64,000 nucleotides of DNA from an uncultured Rhodopila sp. (lineage in GTDB: Bacteria; Pseudomonadota; Alphaproteobacteria; Acetobacterales; Acetobacteraceae), in assembly GCF_903915725.1 (NCBI RefSeq), contig NZ_CAIWTY010000069.1:43878-107877 (forward strand), given 5' to 3'. The position numbers and the translations under genes are program-made. This document shows positions 44,590 to 53,764 of the stretch, piece by piece; positions within the stretch are counted from its first letter, which is position 1; every line of letters starts with the position of its first letter. The notes beneath the pieces were generated by a model. The model saw only the letters and a list, made by a program, of their open reading frames with translations, did not search any database and had not been told where the DNA came from.

Positions 44590-45321
44590 CTAGTCCAGGA
44601 CTGAAATTTTCATGCGATCGCCGTCGAGCCACGCCTGCACCGGCTTGCCGAGGATCTTGGCAGGCATGTCGTCGGCGGTTTGGTAGACGCCGTCGATCGA
44701 CAAAAGCTCCGCCAGCAGTTTGGTGCAAAAAATCCGCGCGTGGGGGTTGCCGTTCAGGCCGGCAATGGCTCTTCCGCGTAACGTTCCGTAAACATGGACC
44801 GAGCCGCCGGCCATCACTTCGGCACCGGACGCAACCGAGCCGAGGATAGTGACGTCGCCGCGCTCGAACACCACAGACTGGCCGGAGCGAACCGGTTCGT
44901 TGATCACCAGCGTGTTGGCTTCGGCCGAACCGTGCGCCGGCTCGGGCTGATGGTGTGCTGCTGCGGGCTTGTCGTGATGCGGTTCGGGCGCCTCGATCGA
45001 CCGGCCGGGTTTGGCCGACACTGGCAACGGGCGGCCCCAGGCTTCGATACCGGCCCAGGCCGGGTGTGCGCCTTCGGTGCCGATGATGCGGATGCCGCGC
45101 TGTTCCAGAAGCTGGAGGAACTGGGCGATGCCGTGCTGCTCCCGCGGGATGCCGCCGAGATCGACCACGACGGGGCGCGAGTCGAAGAAATTGGGTGATC
45201 GTTCCATCTGCGCATCTAGCGCCGAGAGCCAGCTGTCCAGCGGCACTTCGGGCGCCAGAACCAGGGCCATGATGGAGCGGCCACGAAGCCGAATAAGGGG
45301 GCGGGTTTCGGATGTTGTCAC
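44590..45321 (-). CDS. minC: septum site-determining protein MinC
   Basis: A 243-residue inhibitor of FtsZ. The N-terminal domain starts TTSETRPLIRLRGRS. The C-terminal beta-helix has RSGQSVVFERGDVTILGSVA, AGGSVHVYGTLRGRAIAGL and HARIFCTKLLAELLSIDGVY. GTG at 45321 fits the family start; GTG at 45378 would add 19 residues. No strong ribosome site is seen for either. The min operon ends at MinE. Confidence 0.93.
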   Translation of the reverse strand: MTTSETRPLIRLRGRSIMALVLAPEVPLDSWLSALDAQMERSPNFFDSRPVVVDLGGIPREQHGIAQFLQLLEQRGIRIIGTEGAHPAWAGIEAWGRPLPVSAKPGRSIEAPEPHHDKPAAAHHQPEPAHGSAEANTLVINEPVRSGQSVVFERGDVTILGSVASGAEVMAGGSVHVYGTLRGRAIAGLNGNPHARIFCTKLLAELLSIDGVYQTADDMPAKILGKPVQAWLDGDRMKISVLD

Positions 45322-45475
45322 AGTCCCGACGTACCCGTTGGCTGGCTTCGGGTCAACGGCAATCAGGGTGGGTGGCACAAAATAATGTGGATAACCCTGC
45401 GGATCGACCCCTAGGGGTAGTAGCGGACCTCAATTCCGCCCCCAGAATTTGTGATCGTTCCAAGGCCGCGCGGAA

Positions 45476-45501
45476 CCCCGCCGGGGATGCCCCCGGCAGG
45501 G
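45476..45501 (-). terminator. hairpin after the large secreted-protein gene
   Basis: CCCCGCCGGGG and CCCCCGGCAGGG pair around ATG with one mismatch. It lies about 10 nt after the stop of the minus-strand gene, where its transcript should end. No T run is present. Confidence 0.4.
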
Positions 45502-45510
45502 TCCGGCCTG

Positions 45511-48500
45511 TCAGGTCACAGCGTGCGCGAGCAGGTCGGAGAATGCCGCATTCGTTGCGCCGCCGATGGTCGCGACCGCGACTCCGACGCCGCCGGACGT
45601 TGGCGCCACAGATAGCACGGCACCCGCCGCGGTATCCGCAACCGTCAGGTAACCCGGCAGGGTCGAGGCCGCGCCGTTCCAGTTGGTTGCCGCCAGCGCG
45701 GGCCGCAGATCCAGGGTGTCGCCGATGGTCAGGATGTTCGCCGCGGCGGTGCCGGTGAACGTGTCATAGCCCTGTCCGGCCGCCGGGATGACATAGGTGT
45801 TCGCGCTGCCGGTGTCGGTGATCGTGTCGCTGCCGCCGCTCATGCTGACCGAGTCGCCGGTGCCGCTGATGAACAGCATGTGGCTGCCGCCGGTGGCGAG
45901 GACCGAGACCTGGCTTTGGCTGATCGTGGCATTGGCCTGAGTGGCGGCGATGCTGACCGGAGCGCTTGCCACGGCAGCGGTCACCGCGGCGGCCGGAGCG
46001 TCAGACGGCGCCGGATCGAGCGGGACAATCGGCGTGCCGCCCCCGTTGACGCTGTTCGGCCCCTGATTGGCCAGTATCTCCGTCGCGGCCATGATCTGCG
46101 CGCTGTACTGCTCCATCCCCTGGATCAGCGGATCGCTCTGAGAGACCGTCTGATCGGCCTGGAAGATCACCGTATTCCCGGAACCGCCCGAGTCGCGGAC
46201 CATCGCGCCGTGGTCCTGCAGCGCCTTCCACAGCATGTTGGCTCCGGCATTGGCGGTGACGGCAGCGGGTTCGACGGCCGAGGCGGGAATACCGATGGTG
46301 ACGCCGAACGGGATCGTGCCGGAATAGGGTGGACCGCCGTTTCCGTTGATCGCGAACCCATCCTCCTGGGTCTGCGGCCATGCATACGGGGCCAGCGTGC
46401 TGACGCTGGTCTTGCTGTACGACTCCAGCATGTCGATCGGGAGTTCCATCCGTAGCATATGGTCGATGGAACCGGACTGAAGGTCGCTCTCGCGCAGGGT
46501 GCCGACGCCTTCATCCCAATTGCTGTTGGCGACTGTAATGCCGGAGCCGAAGTCGGACTCACCCGATCCCTGGGAGACGGTCGCGGTGTTGGTGCCGGTC
46601 CACTGGAAGCCACCAAAGGAATACCAGGTGTCGGATGTGGTGTCGTCCACCGACAGGGTTTCGTCGCTGCCCGGCGCGGGCACGGCGCCGGCCGGGATAT
46701 GGACCTGGAAGGTGCCGGGGGTCCCGCCGGCACCGGCCGTGTTGGTGACCGTGACCAGAGGGTCGCTGGCGGTTCCGGTGTAGATGTTTTCGTTATAGCC
46801 GCTGCCGTCCGCGGTATTGATAAAGGCGTTGGCGCCGGAAAGCTGGGCGTTCGCCTGCCATTGCGCGCCCGAGCCGAGCGGCAGGTTGAACACGCTGGTG
46901 GAGGCGAACGGAGTCTGCGACGGATCGCGCGTGCCGGATGTCACCGGCGGCGTCACGACGGGCGGCGTCACGACGGGCGGCGGGCTTCCCGCGGTGGCGG
47001 GCAGCGGACTGGTGGCGGTCCCCGCGGCGGGCGCCCACGAGTCGTTCGGCGTGGTTTCGCCCCACCACAAGTTGCCGGCGTTTTCCTGCCAGATCGTGCC
47101 GTTGACGTAGGCCAGCTCGATGACGTTCGCGGTGGCCGTGTCGGCGGCGCCGTTGATGGCGACCTGGCCGCCGGCGGTGATGGTCCATTCGTGGCCGCTG
47201 ACATCGGTGATCGCAGCGGCAGATCCCGCCAGCACGACAGTGTCGTTGGGAGAGGCCGATACCGCCGGCGGCGGCGTGATCGGGGCGGCTGGCAGCGGAC
47301 TGGTGGCGGTTCCCGCGGCGGGCGCCCACGAGTCGTTCGGCTTGGTCTCGCCCCACCAAAGCTTGTTGCTGTTCTCCTGCCAGATCGTGCCGTTGACGTA
47401 GGCAAGCTCGGTCACGCCGGCCGTGGTGGCGTCGGTGGTGCCGTTGACCGCGACCTGGCCGCCGCTGGTGATCGTCCAAAGATTGCCGCTGGCATCGGTA
47501 ATCGCCGCCTTTGAACCGGCGACCACGACCGTGTCGTTGGCGGACGGCGTTTTGGTTGCGGGTGGCGTCACGACAGGCGGTGTGACGACCGGGGGCGTGG
47601 CGGGCAGCGGACTGGTGGCGGTTCCGGTGGCAGGCGCCCAGGAGTCGTTCGGCTTGGTCTCACCCCACCACAGCTTGCTGGCGTTCTCCTGCCAGATCGT
47701 GCCGTTGACGTAGGCCAACTCGGTCACATTGGCGGTGGCGGCGTCGGTGGTGCCATTGACCGCGACCTGGCCGGTGCTGGTGATCGTCCAGAGATTGCCG
47801 CTGGCATCGGTGATCGCCGCCTTTGAACCGGCCAACACGACCGTGTCGTTGGCGGACGGCGTCTTGGTTGCCGGCGGCGTGACGACCGGTGGTGTGACCG
47901 GCGCAGCGGGGAGCGGACTGGTGGCGGTTCCGGCGGCGGGCGCCCACGAATCGTTCGGCTTGGTTTCACCCCACCACAGCTTGCTGGCGTTTTCCTGCCA
48001 GATCGTGCCGTTGACATAGGCCAACTCGGTCACGTTGGCGGTGGTGGCATCGGTGGTGCCGTTGACCGCGACCTGGCCGCCGCTGGTGATCGTCCAGAGA
48101 TTGCCGCTGGCGTCGGTGATCGCCGCCTTCGAACCGGCGAGCACGACCGTGTCGTTGGCGGACGGGGTCTCGGCTGCGGGCGGTGTGACGACCGGAGGAG
48201 TGACGATCGTGCCGGTGGCGGACTGGCTGAACAGCCAGCCGAGCGGGGTGCCCGCGCCATCCTGCGGGTAATAGGTATCCCAGACGTCGTGGCTGAGGCT
48301 GTTGTTCTGCGTGTAGATCATGTCGCCGCCGATGGCCTGTTCCGCGGCGTAAAGATTCTGGTCCCAGGCCAGCGGCACCTGCGTGTCCTGGCCGCCATGA
48401 ATCGCCATGAACGGTACGTTTTTCAGGGCGGTCACGACCGCGGCGTTCGGCTGCGGATAGCCCTGGCCGTAATCGGCCCCCGCCAGTGACAGGCCGGCGG

Positions 48501-48975
48501 CGAATATTTTGCCCTCGGTACCCGTATAAGCGTTGTATTTGATGATCATGTCCTCGGTGCCGATGCCACCCATGCTGTTGCCGGTGACGTAGATTCGGGA
48601 CGGATCGACCGAGTATTGCGCTTGGACCTGTTTCAGCGCGGCAATGGCATTGGTTTCTCCGGCAGTATCAGCCGTGCTCACACCGCCGAAATTGATCGTC
48701 TGGCCTGACGGATCCGCGGTCTGGTCCAGCAGCGGCATCACCACGATCGACGGATAGTCGGTACGGAACGTTGTCGTGTTGAACCAGGCGTTGACCTCCG
48801 GAACGAGGTCCGCCGGGTCGGTTCCCATATCGAGCGCGTGCAAATAAAGTACCGTCGGATACTTGATTGAAGCGTTGTAATTCGCCGGTAACAGAACATC
48901 GTATTGCATGCCGTTGATCGTCTGGGTGATCCAGTTGCCCGGGGTGACAGTCTGTGTGCCGCTCATCGTGATCAT
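45511..48975 (-). CDS. large secreted protein: esterase-like domain, four repeats, T1SS-like C-terminus
   Basis: A 1154-residue multidomain protein with no N-terminal signal peptide. Residues 1-260 look like an alpha/beta hydrolase (feruloyl esterase/PhaC depolymerase type): YDVLLPANYNASIKYPTVLY, a nucleophile elbow GNSMGG, then AIHGGQDTQVP and a histidine near SHDVWDTYYP. Residues about 275-670 hold four near-identical repeats of about 85 residues plus proline-threonine linkers. A unique globular part follows (about 680-1000). The last 130 residues are glycine/aspartate-rich (ISGTGDSVSMSGGSDTITD) and end SDLLAHAVT, resembling type I secretion targets. Likely exported to act on a polymer; the substrate is unknown. 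Confidence 0.8.
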   Translation of the reverse strand: MITMSGTQTVTPGNWITQTINGMQYDVLLPANYNASIKYPTVLYLHALDMGTDPADLVPEVNAWFNTTTFRTDYPSIVVMPLLDQTADPSGQTINFGGVSTADTAGETNAIAALKQVQAQYSVDPSRIYVTGNSMGGIGTEDMIIKYNAYTGTEGKIFAAGLSLAGADYGQGYPQPNAAVVTALKNVPFMAIHGGQDTQVPLAWDQNLYAAEQAIGGDMIYTQNNSLSHDVWDTYYPQDGAGTPLGWLFSQSATGTIVTPPVVTPPAAETPSANDTVVLAGSKAAITDASGNLWTITSGGQVAVNGTTDATTANVTELAYVNGTIWQENASKLWWGETKPNDSWAPAAGTATSPLPAAPVTPPVVTPPATKTPSANDTVVLAGSKAAITDASGNLWTITSTGQVAVNGTTDAATANVTELAYVNGTIWQENASKLWWGETKPNDSWAPATGTATSPLPATPPVVTPPVVTPPATKTPSANDTVVVAGSKAAITDASGNLWTITSGGQVAVNGTTDATTAGVTELAYVNGTIWQENSNKLWWGETKPNDSWAPAAGTATSPLPAAPITPPPAVSASPNDTVVLAGSAAAITDVSGHEWTITAGGQVAINGAADTATANVIELAYVNGTIWQENAGNLWWGETTPNDSWAPAAGTATSPLPATAGSPPPVVTPPVVTPPVTSGTRDPSQTPFASTSVFNLPLGSGAQWQANAQLSGANAFINTADGSGYNENIYTGTASDPLVTVTNTAGAGGTPGTFQVHIPAGAVPAPGSDETLSVDDTTSDTWYSFGGFQWTGTNTATVSQGSGESDFGSGITVANSNWDEGVGTLRESDLQSGSIDHMLRMELPIDMLESYSKTSVSTLAPYAWPQTQEDGFAINGNGGPPYSGTIPFGVTIGIPASAVEPAAVTANAGANMLWKALQDHGAMVRDSGGSGNTVIFQADQTVSQSDPLIQGMEQYSAQIMAATEILANQGPNSVNGGGTPIVPLDPAPSDAPAAAVTAAVASAPVSIAATQANATISQSQVSVLATGGSHMLFISGTGDSVSMSGGSDTITDTGSANTYVIPAAGQGYDTFTGTAAANILTIGDTLDLRPALAATNWNGAASTLPGYLTVADTAAGAVLSVAPTSGGVGVAVATIGGATNAAFSDLLAHAVT
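46970..48215 (-). repeat. four tandem protein-coding repeats of about 290-310 bp
   Basis: Within the secreted-protein gene four units share SANDTVVLAGSKAAITDASG, WTITSGGQVAVNG, ELAYVNGTIWQENASKLWWG and PNDSWAPAAGTATSPLP. Units 1-3 are nearly identical; unit 4 (nearest the C-terminus) is more diverged. Linkers are variable numbers of VVTPP. Recent duplication or gene conversion is likely. Confidence 0.9.
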
Positions 48976-49393
48976 TCCTTAGCCATGATGGATGGCGTGG
49001 GTTTTTCACGGAAACGTGAGTGCGGTCAATTAATGAATCTGCATTTTTCATCTAAATTATGGCCATTTTCACAGTATTACGTTGCGCGTCGCTGACGGAT
49101 GATCAAAGCCATGCCGTTGATGAACCCGCGGGGATCACTAGTCGGTGCGAAATGATACCGTCCCGGGGCGTAAATCCCGGGAAACGGGTTGCGGTGGCGA
49201 TTATAAATCTATATCGAACCAATTGCGATTACGAATATGATGCCTAAATGTTGCAAATTATCGTCGAATTTTGCCGGACTTCGTGACGCTCCGGCCACAC
49301 CCGTGGTCACCATAGCGTCACAGACAACCCGCCGGGACCCTGCTATCCTCGCGCGAACATCTCGCGTCATCGCATCTGGGACAGGGCACCTGC
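48976..49393. promoter_or_regulatory. AT-rich divergent intergenic region
   Basis: This 418-bp gap separates two divergent transcription units. It is markedly AT-rich around 49030-49070 and 49195-49270, unlike the surrounding DNA, and must hold both promoters. No clear Pho box (a CTGTCAT direct repeat) is seen. No gene is supported. Confidence 0.5.
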
Positions 49394-50200
49394 TTGCTGG
49401 AACTCGTCGACATCAGCCGCCGCTTCGGCGACAAACCTGCCGTCGCGCAAGCCTCCGTCACCATCGCCGAGGGCGAGATGATCGGCATTATCGGCCGCTC
49501 CGGCGCCGGGAAATCAACTCTCCTGCGCCTGATCAACCGCCTGATCGATCCGTCTGAGGGCAAAATCCTGTCCGGCGGCACCGACGTCACCGCGCTCCGC
49601 GGCAAGCAGCTGCGCGCCTGGCGCGCCCGCACGGCGATGATCTTCCAGCAGTTCAACCTGGTGAACCGCCTCGACGTGCTGACCAACGTCATGTGCGGGC
49701 GGCTGTATGATATTCCCGCACCGCGCGTGCTGCTAAAATGGTTCACCGCCGAGGAGCGCGCCCTGGCGATCCGCGCGCTGGATCGCCTCGGCCTCGCCGA
49801 CGTGGCGCTGAACCGCGCCGATGCTCTGTCAGGCGGCCAGCAGCAGCGGGTCGCCATCGCGCGGGCGCTGATGCAGCAGCCGAAGATCCTGCTGGCGGAT
49901 GAGCCGATCGCATCGCTCGATCCGCTGAATGCGAAGCTGGTGATGGATGCGCTGGCCGATATCAACCGGCGCGACGGCATCACCGTTCTGACCAACCTGC
50001 ACACCCTGGATACCGCGCGCTTCTATTGCCGCCGCATCATCGGCATGTCCGCCGGCCGCATCGTTTTCGACGGCGCGCCCGAGGTGCTGACCGAGCCGGT
50101 GCTGCGCGAGATTTATGGCCAGCCTGGACAGGACGTGCTGGACGAACGGGTCACCTCCACTAGTCTGCCTGCCGGTGCGCTCGCCGCCCTGGCGAGCTAG
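49394..50200 (+). CDS. phnC: phosphonate ABC transporter ATP-binding protein
   Basis: A 268-residue ATPase. Walker A is GRSGAGKST, the signature LSGGQQQR is intact and Walker B is [13 protein letters not shown]. The TTG at 49394 starts [12 protein letters not shown], the family's standard N-terminus; no ATG is available. It heads an operon with phnD and two permeases for phosphonate, phosphite or phosphate-like ligands. Confidence 0.92.
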   Translation: MLELVDISRRFGDKPAVAQASVTIAEGEMIGIIGRSGAGKSTLLRLINRLIDPSEGKILSGGTDVTALRGKQLRAWRARTAMIFQQFNLVNRLDVLTNVMCGRLYDIPAPRVLLKWFTAEERALAIRALDRLGLADVALNRADALSGGQQQRVAIARALMQQPKILLADEPIASLDPLNAKLVMDALADINRRDGITVLTNLHTLDTARFYCRRIIGMSAGRIVFDGAPEVLTEPVLREIYGQPGQDVLDERVTSTSLPAGALAALAS

Positions 50201-50218
50201 GCAGACTGGGAGGGGTCT

Positions 50219-51151
50219 ATGATCCGCCGCGGCTTTTTCCGGATGGCGCTGGGCGCGCTGGCCGGTCTCGGTGTGTCCGCAGCCCGGGCGCAGGATTGGA
50301 AAGCGCAGGTCAAGGAGTTCCGCATCGGCCTGCTGGGCGGCGAAAACACGCAAAGCCGCCTGGCGCGCTATGACGGATTCCAGCGCCTGTTGCAGGATCG
50401 TCTGGGCATTCCGGTCAAACTGTTTCCGGCCGCGGACTATGCCGGGGTGATGCAGGCCATGGCGGCGGGGCAGCTCGATTTCTCGCAGTTCAGCCCATCG
50501 GCATTCGCGGGCGCCTGGCTGGACTGCAAGTGCGTCGAGCCGGTTGTCGTGCCGCTGGAAAAGGACGGCACGGTCTTTTACATCGCGGTCATGATCACCC
50601 GGAAGGATTCCGGCATTACATCCATCGAGCAGATGAAAGGCCACTCGCTGGCCTGGGCGGATCCCAATTCGGCGTCGGGATATCTGATCCCGAGCGCGAC
50701 GTTGCGGAGCAAAGGGATCGATCTGGCGGATGGGGCGTATTTCTCGCGCACCGGGTTTGCCGGGGGGCATGAGCAGGGGCTTATCGCCGTGCTGAACAGG
50801 CAGTACGACGCCTGTGTCACGTGGACCTCCGGCCAGGGCGATATCGCGGAGGGCTACAGCCGCGGCGCGCTGCGCGGCATGGTGGATCGCGGCATGCTGA
50901 AAATGTCGGATGTGAATATCATCTGGCGGTCCGGCAAGATTCCGAACGGTCCGTGGGGATTGCGATCCTCGCTGCCGCCCGATCTGAAGGCGGCGGTGAT
51001 GGCGTTCATGCTGGACCTGCCGAAGTCGCACAGGGATGTCTACGACGCGGCGGAGCAGGGTTCGGGTGTTGGTTACGCGGTGGCGACGATGGACCTGTAT
51101 AAGGACATCATCGATCTGCGCGAGACCGAACGGCGCGGCAACCGAGGGTGA
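50219..51151 (+). CDS. phnD: phosphate/phosphite/phosphonate ABC transporter substrate-binding protein
   Basis: A 310-residue binding protein with a twin-arginine-like N-terminus MIRRGFFRMALGALAGLG and cleavage near ARAQDW. The mature part has the PhnD pattern FRIGLLGGENTQSRLARYDG, AAGQLDFSQFSPSAF and WADPNSASGYLIP. It precedes the first permease with a GTGA overlap. Ligand specificity is not determined. Confidence 0.92.
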   Translation: MIRRGFFRMALGALAGLGVSAARAQDWKAQVKEFRIGLLGGENTQSRLARYDGFQRLLQDRLGIPVKLFPAADYAGVMQAMAAGQLDFSQFSPSAFAGAWLDCKCVEPVVVPLEKDGTVFYIAVMITRKDSGITSIEQMKGHSLAWADPNSASGYLIPSATLRSKGIDLADGAYFSRTGFAGGHEQGLIAVLNRQYDACVTWTSGQGDIAEGYSRGALRGMVDRGMLKMSDVNIIWRSGKIPNGPWGLRSSLPPDLKAAVMAFMLDLPKSHRDVYDAAEQGSGVGYAVATMDLYKDIIDLRETERRGNRG

Positions 51152-52065
51152 CCGCACTCGACGATCCCGCTTGGCGTTTGTTTGAGCAGCGTTTCGGCGC
51201 GTTGCGCCGGGCGCGCCAGACCGAGACCTTGCTGACCTTCGCGGCGATCGTCCTGCTGTTCGTTGCCGCCGCGGTCTGGACGGATTTCCTGCCTGACAAG
51301 GTAGCGGATGGTGTCCCGCGTATCGGCGAGTATTTCGGCAAGCTGTTTACCATTGAACCGACACGCGGGGCCGAGCCGGTTGGTGTGCTGTCGCTGTCGC
51401 ATCTGTTCGGCGGCGTGAAACAGCCGCAGTCCGTTGCGTATTGGTTTTATCGTATCGACGTGTACGTGGCCTTGCTGTGGCAGACGATCCAGATGGCTAT
51501 CCTGGCAACCGCGTTGGGTTTTGCCGCGGCGTTTGCAGTGTCGTTTCCGGCGACTCGCAGCCTGGTGGGCAGCGGCGCCGCTGTCTTCGTGACGCGCCGG
51601 TGCCTGGAGCTGATGCGCACCGTTCCGCAGGTGGTGCTGGCTTTCATCCTGGTCTGGCCGTTCGGCATCGGCCCGCTGGCCGGCATCCTGGCGATTGCCA
51701 TTCATACGACGGGCACGTTGGGCAAGCTGTTCTGCGAATTGAACGAGAATGCCGAACGCGGACCGGTGGATGGCATCCGTGCCACCGGCGGGTCGTGGCT
51801 GGCGCAGATGCGGCTTGGCGTCGTGCCGCAGGTGATGCCGGGATTCCTGAGCTACGCGCTGCTGCGGTTCGAGATCAATGTGCGCTCCTCCACCATCATC
51901 GGCTTCGTCGGCGCGGGCGGCATCGGGCAGGAACTGAAGCGGGTGATCGGGTTCAACATCTATGAAGAGGTCAGCGCGATCGTCATTCTGATCCTGCTGA
52001 TCGTCGTCGCGATCGATCTCGCCTCCGAGCAGATTCGCCGGCGTTTCATCGGGGCGATGGCATGA
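51148..52065 (+). CDS. phnE: phosphonate ABC transporter permease PhnE (first)
   Basis: A 305-residue membrane protein with about six hydrophobic segments and the permease loop GIRATGGSWLAQMRLGVVPQ. It has IGFVGAGGIGQELK near the end, the PhnE signature. The GTG start overlaps the phnD stop (GTGA). A second, distinct PhnE follows. Confidence 0.9.
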   Translation: MTALDDPAWRLFEQRFGALRRARQTETLLTFAAIVLLFVAAAVWTDFLPDKVADGVPRIGEYFGKLFTIEPTRGAEPVGVLSLSHLFGGVKQPQSVAYWFYRIDVYVALLWQTIQMAILATALGFAAAFAVSFPATRSLVGSGAAVFVTRRCLELMRTVPQVVLAFILVWPFGIGPLAGILAIAIHTTGTLGKLFCELNENAERGPVDGIRATGGSWLAQMRLGVVPQVMPGFLSYALLRFEINVRSSTIIGFVGAGGIGQELKRVIGFNIYEEVSAIVILILLIVVAIDLASEQIRRRFIGAMA

Positions 52066-52889
52066 GCGCGGTGGATATCGCGGCCGAGCGGGCGCGGCAT
52101 CCGGAGGTGTTTCGCCATCGCCTGTGGCTGCCGCAGGTGCTGCTGGCGGCGGTGTTCTTGTATCTGGCCTATCTGCTGTGGGTGTTCGATTTCGTTCGGG
52201 TGTTCACCGATCTGCCCCGGATGTGGGTGATCGTGCGGCTGATGCTGGACTGGTCGCACTTCGCGGAGTGGGACCATGCGGAGCTGTGGCAGTCGATGCT
52301 GGAAACCGTCGCGATGGCGTATCTGGGGTCGATGCTGGCGGTGTTGTTTGCGGTGCCGCTGGGTTTTCTGGGCGCGCGCAATATCATTCCGGCCAGAGTG
52401 TTCCATTTCGTTACGCGGCGGCTGTTTGATGGGCTGCGCGGGCTGGATCAGTTGATCTGGGCGCTGGTATTCGTGCGGGCCATGGGGTTAGGGCCGATCG
52501 CGGGGATTTTGGCAATTGCTGTGGCGGAGACTGGGGTTTTGGCGAAGCTGTTCGCCGAGGCGGTGGAGGCTATCGACCGCCGGCAGGTGGAGGGCATTAC
52601 GTCCACCGGCGCGGGGTTCATCGGGCGGCTGCGCTATGGCGTGCTGCCGCAGGTGTTGCCGGTGATGATCAGCCAGACTCTGTACTCGATCGAATCAAAC
52701 TCGCGGGAGGCGACCATTCTGGGGCTGGTCGGGGCAGGCGGCATCGGCTTGCGGTTATCGGAACGGATTCAGATCAACGCCTGGGATCAGGTGGCATACG
52801 TGATCGTTCTGATTTTGGTGTCCGTGGCGATTATCGATACGACTTCACGGTACTTGCGGCTGAGGTTGATTGGCGGCACGAATAACTGA
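52062..52889 (+). CDS. phnE: phosphonate ABC transporter permease PhnE (second)
   Basis: A 275-residue permease with loop GITSTGAGFIGRLRYGVLPQ and ILGLVGAGGIGLRLSERIQI. It overlaps the first permease by 4 nt (ATGA). Two unequal PhnE subunits in one operon are a known arrangement for heterodimeric channels. The C-P lyase genes phnG-M do not follow. Confidence 0.9.
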   Translation: MSAVDIAAERARHPEVFRHRLWLPQVLLAAVFLYLAYLLWVFDFVRVFTDLPRMWVIVRLMLDWSHFAEWDHAELWQSMLETVAMAYLGSMLAVLFAVPLGFLGARNIIPARVFHFVTRRLFDGLRGLDQLIWALVFVRAMGLGPIAGILAIAVAETGVLAKLFAEAVEAIDRRQVEGITSTGAGFIGRLRYGVLPQVLPVMISQTLYSIESNSREATILGLVGAGGIGLRLSERIQINAWDQVAYVIVLILVSVAIIDTTSRYLRLRLIGGTNN

Positions 52890-52983
52890 CTGGGACTAAA
52901 ACCGGCCGTGACCGCGCATCTTGTCCCCGGGGGGCGGTCGTGGGACTGTTCCCGGCTATCGAAAACCCGTCGGGAACACGGCC

Positions 52984-53724
52984 ATGATCGAAGAAATCCG
53001 CGACATCGCAACGCGCTCCGGGGCCATGGAGACGTTCATCGTTCATCCCGAACGCAGCGGCCCGCACCCCGCCGTCCTCCTGCTGATGGACGCTCCGGGC
53101 ATCCGGGAGGAGCTGTACGACATGGCCCGGCGCCTGTGCACCGTCGGCTACTACATCGTGCTGCCGAACCTGTACTACCGTGCCGGTAAAGACACGAAAT
53201 ACGGGCCTGACGTCACCACCAAGGGCAGCGCGGAACAGGCCCGCATGCGCGCCGTTCGCACCAGGATGACGATTCCGCCGGTTATGGACGACGTCGCTGA
53301 TCTGCTGGCCTTCCTGCGGTCCCAACCCGCCGCGAAACCGGGACCCGTCGGCGTGCACGGTTATTGCATGAGCGGTCCGTATGCCCTGGCCGCGGCGGCA
53401 CGATACCCGGACCGTGTCGCCGCCGCCGCCTCGTTCTACGGCACGTGGCTGGTCAGCGACGCCGAGGAAAGCCCGCATCAAACCCTGGGACAAGCCAAAG
53501 GCGAACTCTACATCGCCTGCGCCGAACATGACGAGTTGGCGCCGCTGCCGATGGTGGCGGAACTGAAGGTGCTGTTCGAGCAATCAGGCAACGGCGGAGA
53601 GCTGGAAATCTATCCTGGCGTCCATCACGGCTTCGCCTTCCCGCAACGCTGGTGCTACGACAAGCCCGCGGCCGAACGCCACTGGGAGCGGCTGATCGCC
53701 CTGTATCGCCGCCGCCTCGGATAA
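52984..53724 (+). CDS. dienelactone hydrolase family protein
   Basis: A 246-residue alpha/beta hydrolase. The nucleophile is cysteine in GYCMSG, as in true dienelactone hydrolases. The acid and histidine are near ACAEHDELAP and YPGVHHGFAFP. It cleaves small lactones or esters in aromatic degradation in family members; the actual substrate here is not known. ATG 52984 is preferred over an upstream in-frame start. Confidence 0.9.
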   Translation: MIEEIRDIATRSGAMETFIVHPERSGPHPAVLLLMDAPGIREELYDMARRLCTVGYYIVLPNLYYRAGKDTKYGPDVTTKGSAEQARMRAVRTRMTIPPVMDDVADLLAFLRSQPAAKPGPVGVHGYCMSGPYALAAAARYPDRVAAAASFYGTWLVSDAEESPHQTLGQAKGELYIACAEHDELAPLPMVAELKVLFEQSGNGGELEIYPGVHHGFAFPQRWCYDKPAAERHWERLIALYRRRLG

Positions 53725-53764
53725 AGGCCGATCAGGCCGGCTTTGAATAAATCGGAGCGCAGCG

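Noticed and set aside
46940..48220. Regularly spaced repeats that could suggest a CRISPR array
   Set aside because: The period is about 300 bp, all copies are in frame within one gene and encode protein repeats. There are no short direct repeats with unique spacers.
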